A stretch of 21,865 nucleotides of DNA from an uncultured Eubacteriales bacterium (GCA_900553805.1 USEU01000034.1:1-21865); one strand, 5' to 3'. Positions 7,096 to 13,973 are shown, numbered from the stretch's first letter. The notes: generated by a model from the letters alone, not told the origin. A program made the numbers and translations.

Positions 7096-7146
7096 TTCCA
7101 GGGGAGGTTGGTGCGTTTACAAATAACTACAACAAGGAGAATTCCC

Positions 7147-8025
7147 ATGTTTTCAACCACCGTTTTGATCAATGCCCTGGAGTTGGGGTGCATTTATTCC
7201 CTGGTGGCGCTGGCGCTGTTTCTCAGCTTCCGGGTGCTGAACATCGCGGATATGACCACCAACGGCGCGTTCACCCTGGGCTGCGCCGTGTCCGCGACCC
7301 TGGCGGTGGCGGGGCACCCCTACCTGGCCTTCCCGGCGGCCATGCTGGCCGGCGCGGCGGCGGGCTTCATCACCGCCGTGCTGCAGACCCGGTTCCGCAT
7401 CCCCTCCATCCTGGCGGGCATCATTACGGACACCGGGCTGTACACCGTGAACCTGGCCGTCATGGGCTTCTCCTCCAACGTGAACCTGCTGAAAAAGGCC
7501 ACCCTGTTTACCGACGTCAAGCCCCTCCTGGGGCCCTGTTACCGGCTGATCCCCTCCGCCGCCGTGGCGCTGCTGATCGCGGGGCTGATGATCCTGTTTT
7601 TAAAGACCCGGCTGGGCCTGTCCATCCGGGCCACCGGCGACAACCCGGACATGGTCCGGGCCAGCTCCATCAATACCGCCTTTACCGTCACCGTGGGCCT
7701 GTGCATCGCCAATGCCCTGACCGCCCTGTCCGGCGCGCTGCTTGCCCAGTACCAGAAGAGCGCGGACATCAACCTGGGCACCGGCATGGTCATCATCGGC
7801 CTGGCCTCCCTCATCATCGGCGAGGCGCTGCTGCCCAAGGGGAAGCTCTGGCTCAAGGTGCTGGGGGCCATCCTTGGCTCCGTGGTCTACCGCTTCATCA
7901 TCGCCATGGCCCTGCGGATCGATCTGCCCACGGAATGCCTGAAGCTGGTCTCCGCCGTGATCGTGGCCCTGGCCATCGGCCTGCCCGCCCTGAGAAGCGC
8001 CAAGGGAGGAAAAGTAAAATGCTGA
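7147..8025 (+). CDS. trpY: ABC transporter permease, TrpY-like
   Basis: A 292-residue integral membrane protein with about eight hydrophobic segments, in the branched-chain-permease-like family that partners ABC_sub_bind proteins (COG4120). Typical features are the start FSTTVLINALELGCIYSLVALAL, then LSFRVLNIADMTTNGAFTLGC, the cytoplasmic-loop motif LGLSIRATGDNPDMVRA and LTALSGALLAQYQKSADINLGTG. It would form the membrane channel for the substrate delivered by the binding protein. The start is ATG 7147 with AAGGAG seven bases upstream; the longer frame from 7108 runs into repeat sequence. Its end overlaps the ATPase gene by 7 nt. It is separated from the binding-protein gene by the A2/B repeat. 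Confidence 0.88.
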   Translation: MFSTTVLINALELGCIYSLVALALFLSFRVLNIADMTTNGAFTLGCAVSATLAVAGHPYLAFPAAMLAGAAAGFITAVLQTRFRIPSILAGIITDTGLYTVNLAVMGFSSNVNLLKKATLFTDVKPLLGPCYRLIPSAAVALLIAGLMILFLKTRLGLSIRATGDNPDMVRASSINTAFTVTVGLCIANALTALSGALLAQYQKSADINLGTGMVIIGLASLIIGEALLPKGKLWLKVLGAILGSVVYRFIIAMALRIDLPTECLKLVSAVIVALAIGLPALRSAKGGKVKC

Positions 8026-8813
8026 AAATCGACCATATTTCCAAGACCTTTGCCCCCGGCACCGTCAACGAAAAGAAGGCCCTCAGCGACGTGAGCCTGC
8101 ACCTGGCCCCCGGCGACTTCGTGACCATTCTGGGCTCCAACGGCGCGGGCAAGTCCACCCTGTTCAACGCCATTGCCGGCACCTTCCAGCCGGACACCGG
8201 CAAAATTCTGGTGGACGGCGCGGACGTGACCAGAATGCCGGACTACAAGCGCAGCAAATTCATCGGCCGCATGTTCCAGGATCCGCTGAAGGGCACCGCC
8301 CCCAATATGACCATCGAGGAAAACCTGGCCCTGTGCTACCTGCGGGCCTCCCAGCGGCGCTCCCCCTTCTCCATGGTCTCCGCCGCCGAGCGGCGGGAGT
8401 TCCGGGCGCGGCTGTCCGACCTGGGCCTGGGGCTGGAGGACCGCATGGATACCGTGGTGGGCCTGCTCTCCGGCGGCCAGCGCCAGGCGCTGACCCTGCT
8501 GATGGCCACCCTGGTCACCCCCAAGCTGCTGCTGCTGGACGAGCACACCGCCGCCCTGGACCCCGCCACGGCGGAAAAGGTGCTGGAGCTGACCAAGAAG
8601 ATCGTGGCCGAGAACCGCATCACCTGCCTGATGATCACCCACAACGTCCAGTCCGCCCTGACGCTGGGCAACCGCACCATCATGATGAAGGACGGCCGCA
8701 TCGTCCTGGAGCTCTCCGGCGACACCAGAAAGACCATCACCACCGAGCAGCTCCTGCAAGCCTTCCGCCAGCAGGGCCTGGACAACGACCGCATCCTCTT
8801 CAGCGCCGAATAA
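8019..8813 (+). CDS. trpZ: ABC transporter ATP-binding protein, TrpZ-like
   Basis: A 264-residue ABC ATPase with all nucleotide-binding motifs intact: Walker A GSNGAGKST (39-47), a Q-loop in GRMFQDP, the signature LSGGQRQ (150-156), Walker B LLLLDE (170-175) and the H-loop ITHN (His208). It powers import with the adjacent permease. ATG 8019 overlaps the permease stop (ATGCTGA), with GGGAGG about 8 nt upstream, so translation is likely coupled. The reading frame is open far upstream, but that is only the out-of-frame shadow of the permease gene. It is last in the operon and followed by a C-family repeat and a shared terminator. Confidence 0.93.
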   Translation: MLKIDHISKTFAPGTVNEKKALSDVSLHLAPGDFVTILGSNGAGKSTLFNAIAGTFQPDTGKILVDGADVTRMPDYKRSKFIGRMFQDPLKGTAPNMTIEENLALCYLRASQRRSPFSMVSAAERREFRARLSDLGLGLEDRMDTVVGLLSGGQRQALTLLMATLVTPKLLLLDEHTAALDPATAEKVLELTKKIVAENRITCLMITHNVQSALTLGNRTIMMKDGRIVLELSGDTRKTITTEQLLQAFRQQGLDNDRILFSAE

Positions 8814-8819
8814 ACGAAA

Positions 8820-9021
8820 CTTGGCTCCCCAATGGGGGAGCTGTCGAGCAAAGCGAGACTGAGGGGGTGTCCCCGGTTGAGTGGTAATATGTACCGGCCT
8901 CAACCATCCACCGTCACCCCCTTTGCCGCTTCGCGGCACGAAACAGAGGTATGATTGCCACCGGCAATCATTACTATCTTGATTCGCTGCGCGGAGCACC
9001 ACCCCCAAAGGGGGCAGCAAG
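8820..9021. repeat. C-family palindromic repeat (C2) with one F module
   Basis: It opens with CTTGGCTCCCCAATGGGGGAGC and GACTGAGGGGGTGT, continues through ACCCCCTTTGCCGCTTCGCGGCAC and closes with CCACCCCCAAAGGGGGCAGC. Compared with C4 (21419-21556), it carries an extra F module of about 64 bp at 8940-9003 in the right arm only, with the inner palindrome ATGATTGCC-ACC-GGCAATCAT at 8951-8971. It lies in the 3' region of the transporter operon. No ORF was seen. Confidence 0.8.
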
Positions 9022-9048
9022 TAGGTGCGGCCTAAAAATAATAAAACC

Positions 9049-9099
9049 AAAGGCGAATCCATACCGCCCCCGACGGGGCGGCGCGGATTCGCCTTTTTT
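9049..9099. terminator. Bidirectional terminator between convergent operons
   Basis: AAGGCGAATCC (9050-9060) pairs with GGATTCGCCTT (9084-9094), enclosing CCGCCCC/GGGGCGG. TTTTTT follows on the plus strand and a T-rich tract (TTTGGTTTTATTATTTTT) on the minus strand. It can end both the transporter operon and the PII/DUF1538 operon. Confidence 0.88.
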
Positions 9100-9116
9100 G
9101 TGTTTTTGTCAGCGCT

Positions 9117-9452
9117 TCAGGCTTTCAGCTCCGGCTCCGGGGCGGCCAGACCGGCCACGTCGGAGACGGGGAGGGAGAAAACGATGCCCTTGGCCTTTTT
9201 GGCCATGCCCAGCTCCTTGTAGATGGCGTTGAGGACCCGGTCGCGGATGTCCTTTTCCACCACCATCATCAGAATTTCCTTGTCCGCGTGAACGGTGATG
9301 CCGAAGAAGCGGGCGGCATCCTCCTTGACCACCCCCCGGGCGTTCAGAATGGTGCCTCCCCTGGCCCCGTGCTCCCGGGCCACGTCAACCACATCCTCGG
9401 CATAGCCCGCGTTGACGATCGCAAAAATGACTTCATGATTTTCCGTTTTCAT
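9117..9452 (-). CDS. PII-like (GlnB-fold) regulatory protein, second of pair
   Basis: A 111-residue protein with the PII fold pattern. It has IFAIVNAGYAEDVVDVAREHGARGGTILNARG, where the GARGGTILxARG motif is typical of the PII superfamily. It continues with ILMMVVEKDIRDRVLNAIYKELG and a C-terminal KGIVFSLPVSDVAGL. The classical uridylylated-tyrosine T-loop of GlnB is absent. It is probably a trimeric sensor of a small ligand acting on the co-encoded DUF1538 membrane protein, just as PII proteins act on neighbouring transporters such as AmtB; that role is inference. ATG 9452 is 1 nt after the previous stop and its ribosome binding site AGGGAGGG lies inside the previous gene, so the two PII-like genes are tightly coupled. 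Confidence 0.82.
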   Translation of the reverse strand: MKTENHEVIFAIVNAGYAEDVVDVAREHGARGGTILNARGVVKEDAARFFGITVHADKEILMMVVEKDIRDRVLNAIYKELGMAKKAKGIVFSLPVSDVAGLAAPEPELKA

Positions 9453-9453
9453 C

Positions 9454-9822
9454 TTATCCCTCCCTGCCCATGCGGTTGTCGCTTAAAAACTGATACAGAT
9501 TGACCCCGATCACGCTGGATAGGGGAATGGCAAAGCAGATGCCCTTGCCGCCCCGGACCGTGGGGAATTTGTCCTCCAGGCAGTCCATGATCTCCTCCAC
9601 CAGGTCCTCCCGGACCACGCTGAGGATCACCGCCTTGTGGGGCTCCAGGCCCAGCAGCTCCAGCAGCTGGGAATCGGCCGTGCCCTGGCCGTTGGTCACC
9701 ATCTGAAAATTCACATCATACTGCCCCAGTACATCCAGGTAAAACTCTCCCTTGGGCCGGTCCACCACGGTGATCAGGAGCTTTAGCTTTTTGATCGCGG
9801 ATTCGTTGATCGTGTTATTCAT
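9454..9822 (-). CDS. PII-like (GlnB-fold) regulatory protein, first of pair
   Basis: A 122-residue protein of the PII superfamily: KKLKLLITVVDRPKGEFYLDVLG, then QMVTNGQGTADSQLLELLGL, AVILSVVREDLVEEIMDCLEDKF and KGICFAIPLSSVIGVNLYQFL at the C-terminus. It lacks the GARGGTI motif of its neighbour, so the pair are diverged paralogues rather than a recent duplication. It may form a homotrimer or mixed complex and regulate the DUF1538 protein encoded 11 nt upstream. Ligand unknown. ATG 9822 has AAAGGAG six bases upstream. Confidence 0.75.
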   Translation of the reverse strand: MNNTINESAIKKLKLLITVVDRPKGEFYLDVLGQYDVNFQMVTNGQGTADSQLLELLGLEPHKAVILSVVREDLVEEIMDCLEDKFPTVRGGKGICFAIPLSSVIGVNLYQFLSDNRMGREG

Positions 9823-9833
9823 GGGAAGCTCCT

Positions 9834-11357
9834 TTACACAAAATTGATGATCTGCTGATCGTCCGCGTCCAGGATGCGCTTCATGGCCCGGCGCTCGTTG
9901 ACCCGCTCGGCGACGATGCCCCGGAAGCCCAGAAGCTGAATGGCGATCAGCGGCGTCATGGCCACCATGGCCACCACGCCGAACCCGTCCCGGAGCACCG
10001 CCTCCGTTCCCTGTAAGCTGACGCAGGCGCCCACCGCCAGGGGCAGGATGAAGCCGGAGGTCATGGGGCCGCTGGCCACGCCGCCGGAATCGAAGGCAAT
10101 GGCCGTATACACCGGCGGCACGAACAGGGACAGGGCCAGCGACAGGAAGTAGCCGGGGATCAGATAATACACCAGGGAGAAGTCAAAGACGATGCGCACC
10201 ATGCTCAGGGCAATGGAGGCTCCCACGCCCAGGCACAGCGCGGCCATCATGGACTTTCTGCCCACCAGCCCCCCGGTGACCTCCTCCACCTGGGTGTTGA
10301 GGACATGGACCGCCGGCTCCGCCAGCACCGTCAGCACCCCCGCCACAAAGCCGAAGGACACCAGGATCGCCGGGTGCTTTTCCGCCAGGCAGCTGCCGAT
10401 CTTGTAGCCGATGGGCATAAAGCCCACGTTCACCCCGGTGAGGAACAGCACCAGGCCCACATAAGTAAACACAACGCCCACGGCAATGCGGCTCAGCTGC
10501 TTCCGGGGCAGCTTCAGAAACAGCGCCTGGCACACGCCGAAGAACACCACGATCATCCCCAGGGCCAGCCCCACCTCCCGGCAGGTATGGACCAGGGTAT
10601 GCCCGAAGGCGGCCAGGATCCGGCTGCTCACGCCGAAGTCGGGCACGTCGTATACCAGCTCCCTCCTGGACAGGATGCCCAGGATCAGCACCGCCAGCAC
10701 CGGCCCGATGGAGCACAGGGCCACCAGGCCGAAGCTGTTTTCCTTGCGCCGCCGGTCGCCCAGGACGCTGGAAACGCCCACGCCCAGGGCCATAAGGAAG
10801 GGCACCGTAATGGGCCCCGTGGTCACGCCGCCGGAATCGAAGGCCACCGGCAGCATGGGGAGCTTCCCCCCCACCGCCAGCAGCAGCGACAGGGCGAAGA
10901 GCAGCATGTAAAACAGCATCAGAATCTGGGACAGCGACCGCTGGAATACGATCTTCAGAACCGCCGCCACCAGAAACGCGCCCACGCCGATGCCCACGGC
11001 GTAGGTCAGGACCGTGCCGTTGATGACGGACCGGACCTGCCCCGCCAGCACCTGTAAGTCCGGCTCGGCAATGGTGATCAGCACGCCCAGCACAAAGCAG
11101 ACGCCCAGCAGCAGCCCCAGCTTCTTCTGCTTGGACAGGCCGGAGCCCACATGGGTGCCCATGGGCGTCATGGCCAGATCCGCGCCCATGCTGAACAGGC
11201 CGATGCCCAGGATCAGCATCACTGCCCCAATGGTAAAGGTCGCCAGCTCCGTCCGCGACAGGTCCAGCAGCGGCGTCGCCGCCAGCAAATAAACCATAGC
11301 CGTCACCGGCAGCACAGACATCAGAGCCTCTTTGATTTTCGCTCGCAATTCTTTCAA
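9834..11357 (-). CDS. DUF1538 family membrane protein with internal duplication
   Basis: A 507-residue polytopic protein, likely a transporter of the DUF1538 family. Two homologous halves are visible. GADLAMTPMGTHVGSGL (58-74) matches GVNVGFMPIGYKIGSCL (308-324). The AEP of ITIAEPDLQVL (about 98) matches that of LTVLAEPAVHVL (about 348). FDSGGVTTGPIT (173-184) matches FDSGGVASGPMT (422-433). Duplicated FDSGGV-TGP loops between helices suggest a paired substrate pathway, as in transporters with two inverted or repeated units, but no substrate is known. I use TTG 11357 because AAGGAGG lies 10 nt upstream; ATG 11321 is an alternative. It heads an operon with two PII-like genes that probably control it. 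Confidence 0.85.
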   Translation of the reverse strand: MKELRAKIKEALMSVLPVTAMVYLLAATPLLDLSRTELATFTIGAVMLILGIGLFSMGADLAMTPMGTHVGSGLSKQKKLGLLLGVCFVLGVLITIAEPDLQVLAGQVRSVINGTVLTYAVGIGVGAFLVAAVLKIVFQRSLSQILMLFYMLLFALSLLLAVGGKLPMLPVAFDSGGVTTGPITVPFLMALGVGVSSVLGDRRRKENSFGLVALCSIGPVLAVLILGILSRRELVYDVPDFGVSSRILAAFGHTLVHTCREVGLALGMIVVFFGVCQALFLKLPRKQLSRIAVGVVFTYVGLVLFLTGVNVGFMPIGYKIGSCLAEKHPAILVSFGFVAGVLTVLAEPAVHVLNTQVEEVTGGLVGRKSMMAALCLGVGASIALSMVRIVFDFSLVYYLIPGYFLSLALSLFVPPVYTAIAFDSGGVASGPMTSGFILPLAVGACVSLQGTEAVLRDGFGVVAMVAMTPLIAIQLLGFRGIVAERVNERRAMKRILDADDQQIINFV

Positions 11358-11402
11358 GGGGGACGTTCCTCCTTCGTTTTTTTATACCATAAATATACCA
11401 AG

Positions 11403-11431
11403 ATTATATCAGAAAAACAAAACCTTGCCAA
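11403..11431 (-). promoter_or_regulatory. Promoter of the DUF1538-PII operon
   Basis: On the minus strand, -35 TTGGCA (11426-11431), a 17-nt spacer and a perfect -10 TATAAT (11403-11408), about 45 bp upstream of the TTG start. Confidence 0.8.
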
Positions 11432-11590
11432 CCCAATAAAACGCAACTTTTTGTAAACAACTCCACGAAAAATTCACGGATCTGCATGAATTTGCCCTCA
11501 AGTCCCTCGGAATCCCTGCCATGCCCCGCGGCCCCGTACATCCGCCGACTGCCGCTGCGGATAACGTTGACAGGGAAAACCTTAAAATGC

Positions 11591-11625
11591 AGCCCCAGCG
11601 GATGTCGAACATCTGCTGGGGCTTT
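11591..11625. other. Stem-loop in the 11432-11671 intergenic region
   Basis: AGCCCCAGC-GGATGT pairs with ACATC-T-GCTGGGGCT around a CGA loop (11591-11623). Only TTTC follows on the plus strand and no T-run on the minus strand, so terminator function is doubtful. It may serve the DUF1836 gene, whose end lies 48 bp to the right and carries a second weak GC hairpin (AGCCCC/GGGGCT, about 11667-11688). Nothing else convincing was seen in this 240-bp gap. Confidence 0.4.
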
Positions 11626-11671
11626 CAATGCCGGACACCTCTGTGAGCACACGGTTTTCGTCAGCCCCCGC

Positions 11672-12190
11672 TCATGTCTGGGGCTGGGTTTCTTCTTCCC
11701 GGAAGAATTTCAGGTGGAGGTCCATGTAGAGCTTGTAGGTGATGGACAGCAGGGCGGTGCGCAGGAGTTCCTTTTCCTCGGTGTGGGTGGAGCCGATCTC
11801 GCTGGGGGCGGCGCTGACGCCGCAGACGTAGCGCAGCAGGTTTTCCAGCTCGGCGCAGAAGTAGTCATAGGCCGTCTCCAGGTCGTAGCTCCTGCGCTGC
11901 ACCTGGGTCATCAGCCGGATGTCGTCCAGGCTCATCACCGTCTTGATATAGGACAGCAGCAGAAGATAGGCGATGGAGTCCCGGGAATAGGATTTCTTCT
12001 CCGGCCCCGGGATCAGCCGCTGCTTGACATAGTTGCTCACCATAGAGCCGGTGACGGGCGCGGGGACGTACCGGCTGGCGTACCGGGTCACCTGCTCCAG
12101 CCGCAGCCCGATATCCGGCAGCTCCCGATACCGGGGCAGCCGGAAGCCGCTCACGTAAGCCGCCAGCTGACGGCGGTTCTCTTCGGTCAT
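11672..12190 (-). CDS. DUF1836 domain-containing protein, probable MerR-like DNA-binding regulator
   Basis: A 172-residue protein with the DUF1836 signature. FRLPRYRELPDIGLRLEQVTRYASRY is followed by a helix-turn-helix-like stretch, ITGSM-type (VTGSMVSNYVKQRLIPGP), then KKSYSRDSIAYLLLLSYIKTVMSLDDI. The arrangement resembles MerR-type winged helix proteins, with a helical C-terminal part (about 95-165) of unknown role. The family is common in Firmicutes and its targets are largely unknown. ATG 12190 has AAGGAGG nine bases upstream. It is transcribed alone, and a C-family repeat sits directly upstream, where the promoter should be; no clear -10/-35 was found. Confidence 0.82.
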   Translation of the reverse strand: MTEENRRQLAAYVSGFRLPRYRELPDIGLRLEQVTRYASRYVPAPVTGSMVSNYVKQRLIPGPEKKSYSRDSIAYLLLLSYIKTVMSLDDIRLMTQVQRRSYDLETAYDYFCAELENLLRYVCGVSAAPSEIGSTHTEEKELLRTALLSITYKLYMDLHLKFFREEETQPQT

Positions 12191-12230
12191 GGTCCTTGTC
12201 CTCCTTGTCGGCTGAATCCAAAAATGTCCC

Positions 12231-12553
12231 CCTTGGCTCCCCGATGGGGTGGTGCTCCGCGCAGCGAATCAGAATCTTGATGATTGCCAGTGGCAATCAT
12301 ACCTTGATTTAACTGCTGGCAGCCCGCAAGGGCTGACTTGTGCGATGCGCAGGCGCCATGCAAGCGAGCAACCGCCGTCAGGCGGCTCTTAGCGAGTCGC
12401 AGAGGGGGTGTGGTTCGTTGAATGGTAACGGCTCAAAAAACCACCGACACCCCCTTTGCCGCTGCGCGGCACGAAACAGAGGTATGATTGCCACTGGCAA
12501 TCATTGCTATCTTGATTCGCTGCGCGGCGCACCACCCCAGAGGGGGCAGCAAG
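12231..12553. repeat. C-family palindromic repeat (C3) with F modules in both arms
   Basis: The C core (CCTTGGCTCCCCGATGGGG ... CTGGCAGCCCGCAAGGGCTGACT ... GAGGGGGTGT ... ACCCCCTTTGCCGCTGCGCGGCAC ... GAGGGGGCAGCAAG) is interrupted three times. An F module lies in the left arm (about 12250-12315) and an inverted F module at the matching place in the right arm (about 12470-12534). A further insert of about 63 bp lies at 12339-12401. Both F modules carry the 21-nt palindrome ATGATTGCCAGTGGCAATCAT or its complement (12280-12300 and 12484-12504). The element fills the divergent region between the DUF1836 and DegV genes. Confidence 0.8.
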
Positions 12554-12582
12554 AGAGCGGTGCTTCCCTAGGTTAATGACAT

Positions 12583-12600
12583 TGCTCTTTCAGGGGAGGC
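12583..12600. repeat. A-family remnant
   Basis: GCTCTTTCAGGGGAGGC resembles the terminal palindrome of A elements, with the left side degenerate. It may be a leftover A end next to C3. Weak on its own. Confidence 0.4.
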
Positions 12601-12667
12601 ATACGAATATGCTGTGAACATTCTATAACGTTTTTGAAAACTTGTCAATCCGTTTTTGGAAAGCCGA

Positions 12668-12696
12668 TTGACAGGTGCTGCAAACCGTGTTACTAT
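12668..12696 (+). promoter_or_regulatory. Promoter for the DegV gene
   Basis: -35 TTGACA (12668-12673), a 17-nt spacer and -10 TACTAT (12691-12696). The predicted start is near 12703, just before the E palindrome, which would then be transcribed in full. Confidence 0.8.
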
Positions 12697-12705
12697 GAAA
12701 ACAAA

Positions 12706-12866
12706 GGCAACACTGCACAATTTGGCAAGAAGCCCCAGCCTGGATTTTTGGCTCAATTCAAAGTTTGGAAAACGAAGGAATACTGTATGTATTCCTCGTT
12801 TTTCAAACTGAAAAAGTGGGGCAAAAAGACGGCTGCGGCTCGCAGACACAATTGCGCGGTGTTGCC
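12706..12866. repeat. E element: 161-bp imperfect palindrome in the DegV leader
   Basis: The outer ends GGCAACACTGCACAATT (12706-12722) and AATTGCGCGGTGTTGCC (12850-12866) are inverted copies with two mismatches. The core is a 21-bp stem from AGTTTGGAAAACGAAGGAAT (12762) to TTCCTCGTTTTTCAAACT (ending 12809), around TGTAT. The arms between also pair partly. It could be a MITE-like insertion or a long structured leader. It starts about 10 bp after the -10 and ends 29 bp before the ATG. Confidence 0.75.
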
Positions 12867-12895
12867 CAAGAGAACTGTCACGGAGGGTGAATAAG

Positions 12896-13723
12896 ATGAT
12901 CCGATTGATTGCCGATTCCTCGTCCGACCGGCCGGTGCTGGCGGGGATCCCTGTGGAATATGTGCCCCTGGTGATCTCCACCGAGGAGGAGAGCTTTATC
13001 GACGACGACCGGCTGGACGTCAGCGAGCTGCTTCGGTACATGGCCGGGCACACGGGCCGGTCCTATACCGCCTGCCCCAGCGTGGACGCCTGGCTGCGGG
13101 CCTTTGAGGGCGGGGATGAGATCTACGCAGTGACCATCACCAGCGCCCTGTCCGGCTCCTACAATTCCGCCATGGCCGCCCGGGCGCTGTATTTGCAGGA
13201 GCACCCGGAGGCAAAGGTCGCGGTGTTCGACAGTCTGAGCACCGGCCCGGAGCTGCGCCTGATCCTGGAAAAGCTCCAGGAGTGCCTGGGCGCGGGCCTG
13301 GAGTTTGAGCGCACGGTGCAGCAGGTGGAGGACTATCAGAAGCGCACCGGGCTGCTGTTCTGCCTGCACTCCCTGCACAACATGGCCCAGAACGGCCGGG
13401 TGAGCAAGATGGCCGCCGCGGCGGTGGGAGTGCTGGGCATCCGCATCGTGGGCACGGCCAGCCCCGAGGGGACCCTGGCCCAGCTGGCCAAATGCCGGGG
13501 CGACCGCAAGGCCCTGCCGGAGCTGATCGAGCAGCTGCGCCTGGCGGACTACGCCGGGGGCAAGGCCCGGATCACCCACGTCAATAACCCCGCCCTGGCC
13601 GATACCCTGCGCGGCCAGCTCCTGGCCGCCTGGCCCCAGGCCGACGTCGCCGTCGCCCCCAGCACCGGCCTGTGCAGCTACTACGCCGAAAGCGGCGCGA
13701 TCATGGTGGGGTTTGAGCGATGA
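12896..13723 (+). CDS. DegV family fatty-acid-binding protein
   Basis: A 275-residue protein with the DegV signature at its start (LIADSSSDRP) and the lipid-head-group region TITSALSGSYNSAMAA. HNMAQNGRVSKMAAAAVGVL follows in the middle, and the C-terminal closing motif is a variant, GLCSYYAESGAIMVGF. DegV/FakB proteins bind a fatty acid and present it to the kinase FakA for phosphorylation; which fatty acid this one binds is unknown, and no fakA is in the window. I use ATG 12896 with GGAGG nine bases upstream rather than the GTG at 12887, which would sit against the ribosome binding site. Its end overlaps the next small ORF by ATGA. Confidence 0.88.
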   Translation: MIRLIADSSSDRPVLAGIPVEYVPLVISTEEESFIDDDRLDVSELLRYMAGHTGRSYTACPSVDAWLRAFEGGDEIYAVTITSALSGSYNSAMAARALYLQEHPEAKVAVFDSLSTGPELRLILEKLQECLGAGLEFERTVQQVEDYQKRTGLLFCLHSLHNMAQNGRVSKMAAAAVGVLGIRIVGTASPEGTLAQLAKCRGDRKALPELIEQLRLADYAGGKARITHVNNPALADTLRGQLLAAWPQADVAVAPSTGLCSYYAESGAIMVGFER

Positions 13724-13914
13724 AGAAAATGAAGCGAATTGACACTGCGGCTGATGCCGTGGCTATGGGCACCGAGGCCCCTGAGCGGCAGGAAGAAGCC
13801 CTGCGGCTTCGCGCGGCGCTGGAGAAGGCGGAGAAAGCCCGGCTGTCCGGCGCGGCTGCCTATACGCTGAAAGAGTCCAGAGAACGCCTGGAGGCAATTT
13901 ATCGCCCGGATTGA
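13720..13914 (+). CDS. Small protein of unknown function (64 aa)
   Basis: The ATG overlaps the DegV stop codon (ATGA), suggesting translational coupling; there is no strong ribosome binding site of its own. The protein is charged and mostly helical, with an Ala/Glu/Arg-rich middle (PERQEEALRLRAALEKAEKA) and the ending YTLKESRERLEAIYRPD. The general pattern resembles small type II antitoxin-like proteins, but no toxin gene is next to it, so I do not assign that role. An intrinsic terminator follows 23 bp later, consistent with the gene being the true end of the operon. Confidence 0.6.
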   Translation: MKKMKRIDTAADAVAMGTEAPERQEEALRLRAALEKAEKARLSGAAAYTLKESRERLEAIYRPD

Positions 13915-13937
13915 GGCAATCAAATCCATACCACAAG

Positions 13938-13973
13938 AAAACGCCTTTCCAAAAACGGAGAGGCGTTTTTCTT
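13938..13973 (+). terminator. Intrinsic terminator after the DegV operon
   Basis: AAAACGCCT pairs with AGGCGTTTT around an inner TTCC/GGAG stem, followed by TTTTTCTTT on the plus strand. Confidence 0.85.

Larger units (their letters stand above)
6544..7110. repeat. Composite repeat: A-family element (A2) with a B element in its centre
   Basis: The A left arm (CCCCTGAAAGGGGAGCTGG, ACTGAGGGGTTTCGCGGTAGGCA, GGGCGAATCCGTA) ends near 6675. The A right arm (TGTACGAATTCGCC, TGGTATTCTGCGTACCGCG, CGGCGCAATGCGCCGCC) resumes near 6965. Between them lies a 280-bp B element. The right arm also has a D insert (7048-7095). The terminal hairpin ends GGGGAGGTTGG, so it lacks the T-run of most other A copies. 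That matters here because it lies between two genes of one operon. No coding sequence was seen in it. Confidence 0.8.

Noticed and set aside
11404..11652. 82-codon ORF in the gap before the DUF1538 operon
   Set aside because: It covers the promoter at 11403-11431 and a stem-loop, has no ribosome binding site and no family resemblance.
12634..12894. 86-codon ORF upstream of the DegV gene
   Set aside because: It spans the promoter and both arms of the E palindrome. Its composition follows the inverted repeat and there is no ribosome binding site.
13720..13914. Antitoxin of a type II toxin-antitoxin pair
   Set aside because: There is only a general resemblance in composition, and no toxin-like ORF lies beside it before the terminator.
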